Source: Straminergon stramineum (lineage: Eukaryota > Streptophyta > Bryopsida > Hypnales > Calliergonaceae). Taken from it: DNA of 64,000 bases. This document shows positions 30,701 to 42,338 of this stretch, piece by piece. The stretch's first letter is position 1; each line of letters begins with the position of its first letter. The DNA is taken from assembly GCA_963920665.1 (NCBI GenBank), contig OY987264.1, positions 29,120,906 to 29,184,905 on the forward strand, written 5' to 3'. The notes beneath the pieces were generated by a model. That model did not search any database and was not told where the DNA came from. It saw only the letters and a list, made by a program, of their open reading frames with translations. The position numbers and the translations under genes are program-made.

Positions 30701-31052
30701 CAGATTGGGACCGGGTGCATTTGTGAAGCTATGGAGGGAACTAAGGAAATGGCAACGGACATTCAAAAGCTTCGACATCGATGGCAATGGAACCATTGAC
30801 TTACCTGAGTTGAGGGAGGCCATGTTGAGCCTAGGAATCGGAGTAACACCACAAGTGTTACAACTTCTCATGTTCAACTATGATCGAACAGGCGAGAATT
30901 CCAGCATTGCCTTTGGTGACTTCATTGAGTGTGGATTGATTGTGAAAGGCCTAACAGAAAAGTTTATTTGTCATGATCCCCAGTACACTGGTGCCGCAAG
31001 AATTGATTACCAAGCATTTATGATGATGGTCTTGCCCTTCATTGTTGCTTAG
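27743..31052 (+). CDS. IQ motif - BAG domain - Pro/Gly linker - penta-EF-hand fusion protein (381 aa)
   Basis: Exons 27743-27997, 28331-28661, 28965-29175 and 30704-31052 give 381 codons plus stop, with phases closing. Residues 11-26 are an IQ motif (AIQAAYRGHLVRK), which binds calmodulin. Residues 27-111 resemble the plant BAG5-type BAG domain, an Hsp70-binding helical bundle (LLLQLDSMQGVHPAVR, then EVIQYQEYIDS). Residues 112-195 are Pro/Gly/Tyr/Gln-rich, as in plant penta-EF-hand proteins. Residues 205-381 match CML48-50-like penta-EF-hand proteins. Canonical loops are EF1, DVDGSGAIDTME (222-233), and EF3, DIDGNGTIDLPE (290-301); EF2, EF4 and EF5 are degenerate, ending MMMVLPFIVA. The end of the BAG domain and the linker share one exon, which supports a single gene. 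The start ATG is the first after the leader-intron acceptor. Intron 1 is GC-AG. Inference: a co-chaperone with its own calcium sensor, probably cytosolic; a read-through of two adjacent genes is the alternative. Confidence 0.82.
27998..28330 (+). other. GC-AG intron inside the BAG domain
   Basis: The donor is CAG|GCAACT, the acceptor GAATGCAG|GGAGTG, and the intron is 333 bp, phase 0. No GT donor restores the BAG sequence without adding residues; the nearest, in the TTTG repeat at 28007 onward, would insert several codons. ATGCAGG occurs at both splice boundaries. Confidence 0.7.
29851..30703 (+). repeat. Degenerate tandem repeats in the last intron, with copies of the 3' splice site
   Basis: Three units of about 135-140 bp start at about 29851, 29986 and 30125. 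They share TTGG/ACTGATATCAATCTG-like and AAAGTCATGTGATTT blocks. Shorter diverged units of roughly 35-90 bp follow, built on GTCATGTGATGTTTGGGTTG and CAGATTGGGACTAAAAG. The true acceptor at 30701-30703 (TGTTGCAG|ATTGGGAC) is the last copy of this motif. Confidence 0.75.
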
Positions 31053-31530
31053 TGCAACTCTTGTAGACATATATAACATTCTACACTAGTGCAGCATGGG
31101 TCCCTAGAAAGCACCCAAGAATATAGGCTCAAAAGTGAAGAATCATCTGTACTATGAGTCAAGAAAATGTGTTCACCTCATCGTTTTGAAGTCACATTCT
31201 TCCTAGATATATCTTGGTGTCCTTAAGGTTAAATGGGAGGCTCTTGACTTGGTTAAGAATGTTTTGTACAGTATTCGAATTCACTGGACCCACTGTGATC
31301 GTTAGTCATTGCCCGGCTTGTGCAGTAGAAAGTGCAGCCTGGTTATGACAGCTGTGTCTTGTAATCTGAGAATAGGATGGCAAACAACTGTACCAACGCT
31401 TAGGAAATTCTGACCAGGTGCCCAACTTTGCAAGTTCTGCAGAAACTAATTTCTTGCGGTGTTGCCGTGTTGCTTACCCGTAACATGTGAAACAAGTTGT
31501 ATTTACAGTGAAGTAGTATTCTAAAGCATA

Positions 31531-31940
31531 ATGTCCATGAAGGAAGCAAGGAATCATGAATAAAAGACTCTACTTACACTGTCACATTCATTATAAAAAC
31601 ATATGCAAGGTTCTTAGTGAGCAACCAGGGTCAGTCTCTATCCTGTAGTTTTGGTGCGGATCCAAGGTTCCTTATCCAAGGACGTCGACGCGCCTCCTCC
31701 AGAATGTTATGTGACTAGGTTAATGTTCACGAAGGAAGCAAGGAATCAGAAAGTGAAGAATCTACAATCACAGAAAGGAAACATGCAAGGCTCTCCCGGG
31801 TATGTCTTCGTCCTGTAGTTTTGGCAACGCCCCAAGTTTCCATATCCAAGGTCGTCGATGCGCTTCCTCCAGAATGTGATGTGTCAAGCTTGATATTCAT
31901 GAAAAAAGCAAGCAATCACATATTCGAAGAGTTACAACAA
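31531..31940. repeat. Tandem duplication (192, 171 and a partial 47 bp)
   Basis: Units start at 31531, 31723 and 31894. Shared landmarks are GAAGGAAGCAAGGAATCA, TCCTGTAGTTTTGG, ATCCAAGGTCGTCGATGCGC and CCTCCAGAATGT. They lie between the convergent 3' ends of the BAG/EF-hand gene and the minus-strand gene at 31972, probably within one or both 3' UTRs. Confidence 0.85.
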
Positions 31941-31971
31941 TTTTCAAACCTGTGAAGGCTCGAACCTGTCT

Positions 31972-32307
31972 TCAATTCAACGGCTCAGGAGGGTATCCAA
32001 TTGGACTGACAGACTCGCGGCTGAGTGCATACGGGCGATCGGGACTCGTTTCCCGACGGATCGGCATGGTGTGCAGAATGGAAGGAATGCGCTCGACAGG
32101 TTCGATTTCATTCAGCTCCTTGAGCGTGGCTTCGCGCTCCTCCTGCGTCACTGGAACACTGAACCTCCGGGATTGCCCTGTTCTCTCCCCTTTCTCAATC
32201 GGGGCCTTGCCCAGGGTCAAGTCCGGCTGCTGCAGCTTCGTTTCGCTCCTTGTCCTGCTGGAGCTTTCGCTGTCTTCGGGGGGCTTGGACTTGGCCTTGT
32301 CCGCCAT
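31972..32307 (-). CDS. Small hydrophilic protein, unidentified (111 aa)
   Basis: A single uninterrupted frame from ATG (32305-32307) to TGA (31972-31974). It begins MADKAKSKPPEDSESSSRTR and is rich in Ser, Arg, Glu and Pro, so it is probably disordered. A central segment, VTQEEREATLKELNEIEPVE, looks helical and charged. No signal peptide or membrane segment. GC content is clearly higher than the surroundings. Telo-box-like AACCCTAA motifs lie upstream on its 5' side (32398, 32632, 33119). I do not recognise the family. The frame could be a complete intronless gene or one coding exon of a longer gene. It is convergent with the BAG/EF-hand gene. Confidence 0.55.
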   Translation of the reverse strand: MADKAKSKPPEDSESSSRTRSETKLQQPDLTLGKAPIEKGERTGQSRRFSVPVTQEEREATLKELNEIEPVERIPSILHTMPIRRETSPDRPYALSRESVSPIGYPPEPLN

Positions 32308-32327
32308 AGATTGAGGGAGAATTCAGG

Positions 32328-32745
32328 GTGAAGTACTACACTTGCACGATCACCTGTCAATATGCGCAAGCTCCCCTCCGATCAGTTCGCAGTGCATCAA
32401 ACCCTAAATTCAAGATTTTAGTGAATGGCAAATTCTTGAACTCGCTGAAAATGGAATGGCGACAGAGTGCTCTGGCGTTTCAGAGATTGACTGATGTTTC
32501 AGATATTGACTACCATTTTGAAACAATCGAGAATTGATTGTGAATTACTACTCCCTCACAATCACCTGTCAATACGTGCAAGGTCCCTTCCGATCAGCAC
32601 ACATTTTCTTCCCATGCATATTCTAGAATTCAAACCCTAAGGTTCAAGATTTTAGTGAATGACAAATACTTGAACTCGCTGAAAATGGAACGGCAATGTA
32701 TCGTTACAGTTTCCAAGATCGACTGATTTAGAGATTAACTTCGTA
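32328..32745. repeat. Tandem duplication of the 5' flank of the small minus-strand gene
   Basis: Two units of about 210 bp (32328-32539, 32540-32745) share GTGAA-TACTAC, AATCACCTGTCAATA, AAACCCTAA, TTCAAGATTTTAGTGAATG and TTGAACTCGCTGAAAATGGA. Each copy carries a telo-box, so promoter motifs were duplicated. Confidence 0.85.
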
Positions 32746-33118
32746 CATTTACAGAAATGGTCTGCCAGTCAGTTTTCCCAGAACTGTGCGGCCATGCCTT
32801 CCATTTGATGGTCTTCTTCGTCTCTCTGTTACTGAACCCGAAAAGTTGATCCGCAGTGAAGGTCTAGGGTTTCGCGAATGAGCGCTCAATTGTAGCAAAT
32901 CTCCTTCGCAGAGTTTCAATTACCAGCAGTGCCTAATTCTATCTTTGTCGAAGAAATTCTAAGCTAAGATTGAAAATTTAATAATCAGAAGTTTTTCATA
33001 CAATAGATCCCAGAGGAGCGCGGTATGATAACCGTCGTGATTATAAGCGACTGGAAGCGCACCAAGAGATGTGTCACAATGAATCCCGAAATCTCGTACA
33101 AAATCCCTGATCCCACGA

Positions 33119-33132
33119 ACCCTAACCCTAAT
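33119..33132. promoter_or_regulatory. Double telo-box
   Basis: AACCCTAACCCTAA, two telomere-type units, upstream of the minus-strand gene at 31972. Telo-boxes are known plant promoter motifs of growth and translation-related genes. Too short to be an interstitial telomere. Confidence 0.5.
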
Positions 33133-33309
33133 CCGGTACATAAAAGAATGGGCAAAATGTGAATATTGGCTCCTAGTGAGGTAACTACACCTAATTGTGA
33201 CTTGTTTGCAAAAATCGTCAGCAAGGTTCTTTAGGGTTATTTTGGAGAAGTGATGAAGTGGAAACATACAAGAAAATGATGCAATCAAATATTTAGTATT
33301 CATTTAGAG

Positions 33310-36200
33310 TTTGGATAGAACTATCTTTTCATCCACATATTTGGATCCATTTCATTTAAAATTGGTAATTTCATCCAAATTATTTTCAAAAATTGGAAAA
33401 ACTTGGTATCATTATCCGCTTTTTCTTCAAATTTTTCCTGTAGGCTTAATGCTCTCCAATTATTTTTTTGGTTTTTAGGCATTTAAATGCCTAGAAAAAA
33501 AAAAAAAAATCATCTTATCTAGACTTTGTATAAAATGTGAGCCATCTTGATCATGCCTTAGTGTTGCCTCCTTCGATCATAAAGAAACTAAAAAAAATGG
33601 CCAAATTTGAGTACCAATCTTAAAATAGTTGATTGGTCAATTAAAGGTTAAAAACTCCACCAAATTCTACATATCAGATATCACTTGGAAGGGTAGTCTT
33701 GTAATTGGCTAGAGAGGGTCATGATGGAAACAACCCCTTTGGGATGATTAGCCTCTTAAAGGTTGAATTGGGCTTGAAAAAAAATATTCTTCTTACTTAG
33801 AGATTTTGTATTCAACCATTTAAATAACTTTCAATTCAACTCCATCAATTTATTTCAAATCCAAAGAATGTAAGCCAATAGATTAATCCCTAAAGCTCTT
33901 TTAAATCTAAAATGGTTTTTGGGTGTTTGGGGCATTCAAAGTGAAGTAGAAGGGATTTGGGTTTTTTTCTTTCAATTTCTTTTTGAGATTGGAAAATCAA
34001 ACAACCTTTTAGGGATTTTAATTTTATATAGATCCAACAATTGATTAAAAATATATATTTAAATTTTTACCAATTCAAGAAAGGTGGAGCAAAGTAAAAT
34101 TTTGCTTTCAAAATTTGAATAATTCTTCCAAACTTGGGGCTCTACTCAAATTTAAAGTCTTTAGATCCACTTGCAAAGTAGAATTTGAGTTATGAGTCTT
34201 GAAAGCTAAAAAAAGCCACATTGTCAAAAGCTCAAGCAACCTTGAAAAAAACCTTATGTTGCTCTTTGGTGGTCATATCTCACACATACATCACTTTTAA
34301 ACTCTTCAATTTTTTAGGGCAAGACCTTTGCATTAGTCAAGAATAAGATCTTTCAATTATAAATTTATAAAAACTATAAAAATTAGATTTATATAACTAT
34401 TATAAGAATGTATTGTTATTTGGCAATTTTGGAAGTATTTTCTAATTTTAGACCCAAACAAAATTTCACAAGTTATATATTCAACAAAATTACCTTGCTA
34501 AATTTTTAAATAATGCATTAATGAATTTTCCATTAAGTTTAATTTTGTGAGGTTGGATACTTTGTAGGTACATACATCTAGCTACATAGTAGTAATATGT
34601 CTACATTTCAAGAGCTCTTGGAATTAGTAATGTAGTTCATACTATCTTAATCAACTTTGTTGCAATTTTCTTGAGCATTATGGTTGTGTTTTATGGAGAG
34701 TTGATTTTACTTCTTGTGTTCTCATGAGGGTTATACTTTAGAACTTGAGAGGATGTAGTAGGCAAACTTGAGAGGTATTCAAAAACTATTGTATCTAACA
34801 TGTTTTGAAGGTTGAGTTCCAAGGTTTGGGTTTTTGGTGAAGGGGATTCGCTAAAGCAATAGAAGTGTTTTTTTCTTGTTGAATATTAGTTTCTTTTGGC
34901 ATTTGTGGGTGATTTAGGTGTTGGATTAAGGTTTCTTTATTCATAGCATTTCTTTCCCTTTCACAAGCATTTATCACAACCAAGAGCCTCGTGCTTTTTC
35001 GGATAGGTAGCAAAACCTCAAGACAACACTAGTTGATTTTGATGTTGCTCATGGCTCACTGCACATGCAAAAGCTAGGATGATGCATTTATTTGGAGCAA
35101 ACCGTTGAAGGAGCAACACATGCCTCTCTTCAAACCCATCTATGGTCGTGCTCAATGGAGGAAATGATGAAGCCATCGATTCAATAGAACGACTTTTTTG
35201 GGAATTCCTGGCCATTGAAGACATCACCAAGTGAGCCTCACCTTTGTCTTTAGCCATTGGAACCATTGTTCAAGGTCGACTTGGGATGTTTGTGGGACTT
35301 TTTAGGTGTGTTGGGTCATCAAAGGATTGATGTAGCTAATACAATGAAGTTGGATGCGGTAGAGGGGATTTGGGTCTCACTAAAACACAACCCTAGTCAC
35401 ATGTGATTTTGTGATTTTGTTTCTCATGACCTTGTTACTCAATTAAGTTCTAATTAATCCCTTTGTAGTTTTCATGGATTCAATTTCTATCTATTTCTTG
35501 TTTTCATGAATTCAATTGGATTGGTATTGATATCAAGTTCAACATTACATAAACATGTTTGCCTTGAAATTTTTTATTCAGAATTGTGATGTTGTATACA
35601 AATTTATGCACTTTTTTTGATTATAATTGGATTCAAATGGTCTTTCATTTCAAATTTCTTTGTTCCACTACTATAGATTTGCTTGGGATTGTCCCTATTG
35701 TTACATTCCAAACATGTTTGTACTAGGTTTATTTTAGATCCTCAATACATAAGGGTAACCTCTTTGGGTCAAAATCTACCTATATCTATAATTGATTTGG
35801 CACCAAATGGGGTCTAATTGAGCCCTAAAAAATAAATCTATTACATAAAACCATCACATGAATAACACAACTTCACATGCATTGACCCAAATGAATTCAC
35901 AATTCACCCTAAGTGCCAAGGTTTAAGACCACAACATTTACCCATTTCTTTTAGGCAAATCACACTTTCCTTTTTTTATTTCATCATTCAAGCATCAAAA
36001 TCCTGATTCTAACCTAATTTGGGCAGTACTTCCATGCTTGTCTTAAACCCTAAAAAATTAAACCCCTATCCATGCTTCATTTCTAACCATCCAATCATGC
36101 AAAATGGTGCCCTAAATTCTTTCCAACAAGAATTCCATACACGTCAATTAGAACTAATAAACTAAGGTTCTGAGACCAAAATAGATTGTAATTAGCATTA
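33310..36200. other. Intergenic DNA, nothing firmly recognised
   Basis: AT-rich, with a slightly more GC-rich patch at 34800-35330. Minus-strand open frames there (34795-35013 and 35018-35266) are adjacent but in different frames and resemble no family I know. They could be a retroelement remnant. Confidence 0.4.
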
Positions 36201-38800
36201 CACCAACTTCAACATGGATTATTGTGAGCGCCATATTACCCACCTTTGGTAATTTGCAAACACAACCAGGTTCTAGGTTTCAACTCAGTGACTCCTACTT
36301 CTAGGTGTCTAAGTGTGGTCCACAGTGCCTTCTAAGCAATGAATCTTTTTACTAAGCTCCTAAGTGACCCCCCCAATTGCAAGATTCGCTTAAACTACTT
36401 CCAATGTTTTGGGCCACCGGATGGAAGGCCCATTGGATGATTTGGATGGGACCCACACCAAGGCTGAACTATCCTAAATTCATCTCGCGCCATTTCTAAA
36501 AATATAAGACTCGACCTTATCCGACCTTCCTAGCCAAAGTTATGGGTGGATGAAGTTTGACCGCTACTTAGTTCTTCAAACTTCATCCATCTATTACACC
36601 TAGCTCCCCAATTCAGAAAGATCCAAAATTTTGGGGGATTGTTCAAAAGGATTGCCCCTACCAAGATCTGAAGTTGGACCCTGATCGAAGATTTCTACCT
36701 AATTTTCATCCAAGCCTTACCCAAACTTCATTTGCTAATTTCTCCTAACCTACAACTCAGAATTGACTTTTCTCTTCAGCCCTGGACCCTAGTTGGGAGC
36801 CTCCTCCTACTGTGTTTAATTTCCTGCCTAAATCGGAGTTTAGCTATTCTTCATCCAATTTGATCCTAAACTTCATTTGGCAATAACTTTCTCAATTTTC
36901 ATCCAATTTGGGCGTGCTTTAGGGTTTTGGAAAGCCGCGACCTTCTTTTCTAAGCTTGTGTCCTTGGAAATGACTTGTCCTACAGTCCTAAGGGTCTGAC
37001 CTAAGGTAGGCCTTGGCCCAAGCTACCAATTTCTAATTAGAGTCCTAGGGAAAGTTTGGGGAGGGTTAACTCATACCTCAGAACTTGAGTCGTTGTTTGC
37101 GCCCACTGGAAGCTCTACCTCCTCCACCATGAACTCCCGTGCCGTGAGACAACGAACCACCATTCTAATCATAAAATAAATTGGTACAAGGATTTAATTG
37201 TTGATTGTCTCTCCTATTTCTTTCCTCCTCCCTCCTTTTCTTTCCTCCCACACTCTAAGGTGGCCCAACTAACCCCCAATCTTCCTACTAAGCTAATCTT
37301 AAGTATGCATCATTCCGTCCTCCAAGTTGAGCTACTTCTTATGTCCTATTTCTTACGTCTTACACTTACATCTCACACATAATCTCAGGGTGATTACCTA
37401 CTTTTAATCTAAAGGCCTAAGTAAGTCTTGTGGATTTCCCTTCCTATCTTATCCACTTCTACTCCTCACCTTCAAATGATGCTCCCCCATGTTGTTTCTC
37501 CTCATTCTTTTGGCCTTCTGCCATCCTTGCTCCCTCCTTCTTTACTCATTTTTTTAATACCGTGGTGAGGTTTATGGGAAACAGGGAATTGGATTCCCTG
37601 CCCCAAGGCTATATTACAGTAGTAGGGACCTCGAGTGGTGTCTCTTTTCTTCTTCCCTAGCTTGATTTTGGAACCCCACCCCTTTGCTGATTTCTAGAAC
37701 CCCAAGCCTTTGTTGATTTTGGAACCCCAACTTTGGTGCTTGACTGGCAACCCTGTGCCTAACTCGGCACCCTATACCTAGCTTCGGTGGCCCTGGTGCC
37801 CGGCCCCAATGGCCTTATGACGACTAGTAGCCCTAGTGTCTGGCCCCAGCGACCCTAGTATCTAGCCCGGGTATGGGTGGCTAGGGGTTGCTTTCACCTA
37901 TGTCGATTTCTAAAAAAAAAGGGGGTTGTTGAAGGGCTACCAGATTGCTAGTAGGTGATGGCTAGACTTGCTAGGCAAAGGCTTCACTAATTAACTCTTA
38001 TGCTACTTCGACTTCTAGTTCCTATTATTGGGATCTAAACTTTGGTTTGTTCCCAAAATATTTTGGGAACTAAACCTTGTGGGGAAAGGGATCACGTGGC
38101 CTCACTATCCTCCCGTGAAGTGTTTTTAACGTACAGCTAGGACTTTTTACCCCAAGGGGGGTCAAAGCTTCATCGTCATTTCCCTTTTTAACGTACTACT
38201 AGGACTTTTCTACCCTATGGGGTCCAAAGCTTCGCCATATGGGCGGGACCCACTACCCTCACACCCTCGTGCCTCTCAATCAAGGAATAACACGTCACCA
38301 TTAGGGGCAAGGACAAAAGACAAAGAAATGGACTTGGACACTCAAAGGTTGGCAACACGGGTTAGTAACATCAATAACTTGAAATAAAGGCCCTCCAAAG
38401 TAGCATCGCCAGCCATATGGGGGGTTGCTCTAGGGTTAGTGCATGACACAACAAGGTGAGTGACCAAAAGGGTCTCTCAAAGGTAAGCACCCGCAACTCT
38501 AGTAACTTCGGAAGTTAATAAAAGCTCCCAAGCTCAAGCTTGGAAGGGTTAGTACCACGCTCAATCAAAAGAGAAGGCAAGGGACACACAAGAGACCTTA
38601 TATGCTCCCAAAACAACAACAATGGCCAAAATTGCCCAAAAAACACTATTGCAAGGCATGTGGCTTAAAATGCCACAATTCCAACATCAATGGGATCCAA
38701 CGGACCCAATCACACAAAAAAGGGGTGGTGAGAGAGGAGAAGGGGTGCCCTTTTATACTCTTTCAAGGCTGATGTTTTTTTTTAACATGGTCTTTTCTAA
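36200..38800. other. GC-richer island without genes, probable old retroelement DNA
   Basis: C/T- and G/C-rich compared with both flanks. Contains low-complexity repeats of the form CCCTAGTGTCTGGCCCC near 37780-37870 and a tandem duplication at 38123-38246. No intact ORF, polymerase motif or paired LTR could be found. Confidence 0.35.
38123..38246. repeat. 62-bp direct duplication
   Basis: TTTTTAACGTAC...CTAGGACTTTT followed by TACCC...GG and TCAAAGCTTC occurs twice in tandem. Confidence 0.8.
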
Positions 38801-39019
38801 TTTTTTCTACATTTTGCGTAGGATTCAAATCAAAGGAGTTCCATGGTCAATTTTGTCATGATAATGAATGCAATGATTTCCACTTGTCAACAATTCATAT
38901 TTCTAACCATTGAGGCATTTACTTTGAGAGCTTTGTATTAATGTTATGTACAGTGTGTGTTCATACAAAGTTGACCAAAAAGCATTGTCCACAAAAGGAT
39001 GCAATAGAAATGTCCCTAG

Positions 39020-40385
39020 TAACATTGTTGTACTATCTAGTTGCATTATTATACAACAAGTCTAAAAGTTCTCCTTTTCTTTCACATATTATACTCTTCA
39101 CTATTTCAAATTTCACAACATCTGATGTTGCCAATTTAAGAGCCTAAACAATACAGAAATTCAAATATGGAAATTGAGCATTGAAAGAGTAGTGATCATT
39201 GGTCATTCATAAATGGCATCAATAAGCCTCTTTGCATCCCTCCATAGTTAGTTTGCTTCATCCAAACTTCCACCATGGTTAGCTCAATAAGAAGCTCCAC
39301 ATCCATTGCTTAAACTTTATAGAGCATGGTCTCAATGGCTTCATACTTGTCACACATTGAAGGATCTTGTGCAATAGCCTTTGCATATGTGGGATCACTC
39401 ATCGAATGTACCCCATTTTCTTTAGCAATATTTGCAACCACTTCGGAAAATTTCTCTATACATTTTTTCTATCTTTTGTGTTGATGTAGCTCAAGGCACT
39501 TGGTAGTTGTTTCTACTTCCATATTTAAAATCATGATTTGTACTTCAAGCAAAGCAACTATAGTTTGTATCTTATGTAGTTCTTTCTTGGCTTGACAAAT
39601 GCTTATTGACAAAAACTCCAATTCTTCAAGGTTGGAGTTTATGTCCATTAGCATGGAACCACTTTTGATTACTAAATTGGTCTTAGAGGATGTTAGATCC
39701 ACCTCTTGTTTCTGAATCTTTAGTTTAGACCTTAACATTGATTTTGTTCTATGCTCATTTGCTTGTATAAGTTGATTTTCTTGTTGATCAAAACTTGTTG
39801 CTTTTTTAGCAATTTTGGTTTTGGTCTTAGTTGCCATTTTTGTTGCCATTTTTGTTTTGATTTTCTTCATGGTGCATGGTGAAGGTGACATTCTCAATGT
39901 TCTAGAAAGAGTAAAGTCTCACCTAAAGTTTGAGTGTCTAAAATTATGAGTTTTGTTACAATCACCCTTTTTAAGCTTTTTGAAACAAATTTGTAATTCT
40001 AAATTCTAAAACCCTAAAATTCTAAGCCTTAAACCTCATTTTGTTAAGATTGCAATTTGATTTCATGTGGTACTTTCTTAACCAACCAAATACTTTGTTA
40101 AGGATTTTGTTAGTTGATAGTGCATTATGCTAATATTGTGATATATAAAACTTATAAATAATTCAATCTTTACAATCACAAAATGAATGGTATACTTTCT
40201 ATACTCTACAATCTTATATATAGTATTAATGTAGCAATGTTAATAAGTCCAAAAGTAAAAGTTAAAAGTTGAATAAAGTGAGTGTAATAATTTCACAATA
40301 AAAGTAAATGAAAAATGAAAAACATAAATGACATATTTTTGGAAATGAAAACAAATTAAAAATAAAAGCATAAAATTCTATAATG
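39020..40385 (-). mobile_element. Coiled-coil repeat element, copy 2
   Basis: Reverse-complement counterpart of the repeat element at 9330-10585, recognisable through the leader (40200-40380), the N-terminal reading frame (39469-39897) and the 3' part (39020-39160). The two copies lie about 30 kb apart in opposite orientation and have decayed differently. Confidence 0.6.
39160..39897 (-). pseudogene. Coiled-coil ORF of the repeat element, N-terminal half open, C-terminal half broken
   Basis: From ATG at 39897 the frame is open for 142 residues. A Lys/Thr-rich start (MKKIKTKMATKMATKTKTK) is followed by helical sequence (LEELEFLSISICQAKKELHK) to a TAG at 39469. Beyond the stop the sequence keeps aligning to the intact C-terminal frame at 10049-10417, but with stops and frameshifts. 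The protein family and function are unknown. Confidence 0.55.
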
Positions 40386-41759
40386 ACTAAATTAATTTTT
40401 TGTCAAATTTCAAGAAAAAAATATATAATTATGTTGATTGATGATGCCTTTTATAGTATAAAAATATATACAACAAATGACCATCACATACACAATGGAT
40501 ATTTCATCTTGCTAATTACCCCACAAAATGACTTTGAAACCTTCTTCCAAAGAAATTCTAAGTCGGTTTTCCTTGAAATTTGGTCCACTAGATTTATGTG
40601 GAGTGCAAACTCTTGAAGATCATCAAATGCACTAAAAACTCATGTAGTAGATTATACAAATGAATTTTATAGAAATTCTACACAATTATAAATCTTGTCA
40701 AGAAAGATTTAATTTTTGTAAAAAAATTCCAATAGCCCTTCTCCACAATGTGTAGTGGTCTAGTGGTTTCTAGAAGAAGCATTTTCTCAATGGTTGAGCC
40801 TCTTTTGGGGAAGGTGTACTAGTTTGTGTGTAGCATTTATCTAGTTCTATGCCATATATAGTGAATAGCACGTCAACCTTACTACATTATACATAATAAA
40901 AAAATTTAGTTTGAAATATATTTTAATAAAAATAGTTTTTTGTACCAATATTTTGATGTCATGTTTTGATCCAACAATTCCAACAACATCCAATTGCAAA
41001 TATTGATTCCTCAAAATTTGAGTAAACTATTGAATATGAAGGTAGTGAGTGAAATGACGAAATTACATAGCAAAATTGGAACATTACAACTAGGGTCAAA
41101 TGTAGATTAGTTCTCCAAAGAAACTAGTGGAAATTGTAGGCAAAGGAAGATATGGTATACTTGACATTGAGCTCATAGAATGTTTAGTATTATGTGGAGA
41201 AATGCCACTCATTAAAATGGTTTAAAAAATTATTCAATTGGTAGAAACTTACCCAGTTGAATGACTACTTGTATAACAAGATAGAAATTTATTCAAATAG
41301 ATGTAAGTTTAGAAAATCCCAAAGAAATTTATATTGAAGTATTGAAACTTGGGCTAATATAAATAGATTCACGTATAGAACTCATCTACTCCAATAAGTG
41401 ATGTGTTGAAACTGACTACTAAGTAAGATAAGCAAAATTCACCTCACCAAATGAAGTACTATCAAATTGCAAAAGTTGTAGTGTTTATTTCTCACATTAG
41501 AAAAAATTTCATCTATGAGATTACACCATTAAGAGGAAATTGAACTTGTTATGAGCAATGTTTTTTTAGTGGCTAAAAATCACCAATATTCATCCACCAC
41601 CTATGTACTTCAATTTTACTTTAGGAATTTAAGGGGTAGAAATTGTATTTTATCACCTAATTTCACTATCCATTAATTGTATTTAGCCATTTGGCCTTGT
41701 GCCAAAACCTCATATCACCATTGAATTAGATAAACACTAGGTTGTAATTGCCTATACTA
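40386..41759. other. AT-rich intergenic DNA, nothing recognised
   Basis: Short ORFs only. A generic spacer between repeats. Confidence 0.5.
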
Positions 41760-42338
41760 CTCTCATTGTCAGCGGTGCTATTTTGTAAGCTTGCAAGCAT
41801 GAGCCTATGAGCGTTGAGTAGGGATTATGTGAGCGTTGAGCTCAAAAATTTGAAAAAGCATTGGAAACTTATTAATATTTCAAAAAATAGATTTCATCTT
41901 AAAATTTGGATCAAAATTTATTATTTTTAGTAAATTTTAGTACCTACTAGCATGGACCTATTACCGTACCTGGATATATAGAATTTAAATGAAAATTCTA
42001 ATTTTGAATCTTATTTAGAAGTATACATTATGAAGATGAAGAATCCAATTGATGTGAAAGATGAATGGAGATGGAAATAAGTTTGTTTAGAATATTGGTT
42101 GATCATTGATCTATAAGAACATGGACCCTCCCGAGGTCAATAGAAACACACCAATAATTTTTGCTTGATGTGCTATTATTGAATTTGTTTAGATTTTAGA
42201 AAAAAAAAAATTGTTGATAAGATTTCATTACATGTGTTGAAAGAACTTAGCCACACCAAGTTTCATTTTTGTTGATCATTATCTTATAATAGCATGGATC
42301 TTCTCAAGGCTGATAGGGGAAGTACCTTTGCTTATATC

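Noticed and set aside
32959..33303. Minus-strand 114-aa ORF
   Set aside because: The frame crosses telo-box repeats and lacks any recognised similarity; probably promoter DNA.
39955..39967. Full GGGTGATTGC-family transposon near copy 2 of the coiled-coil element
   Set aside because: Only one imperfect end is visible; no inverted partner found nearby.
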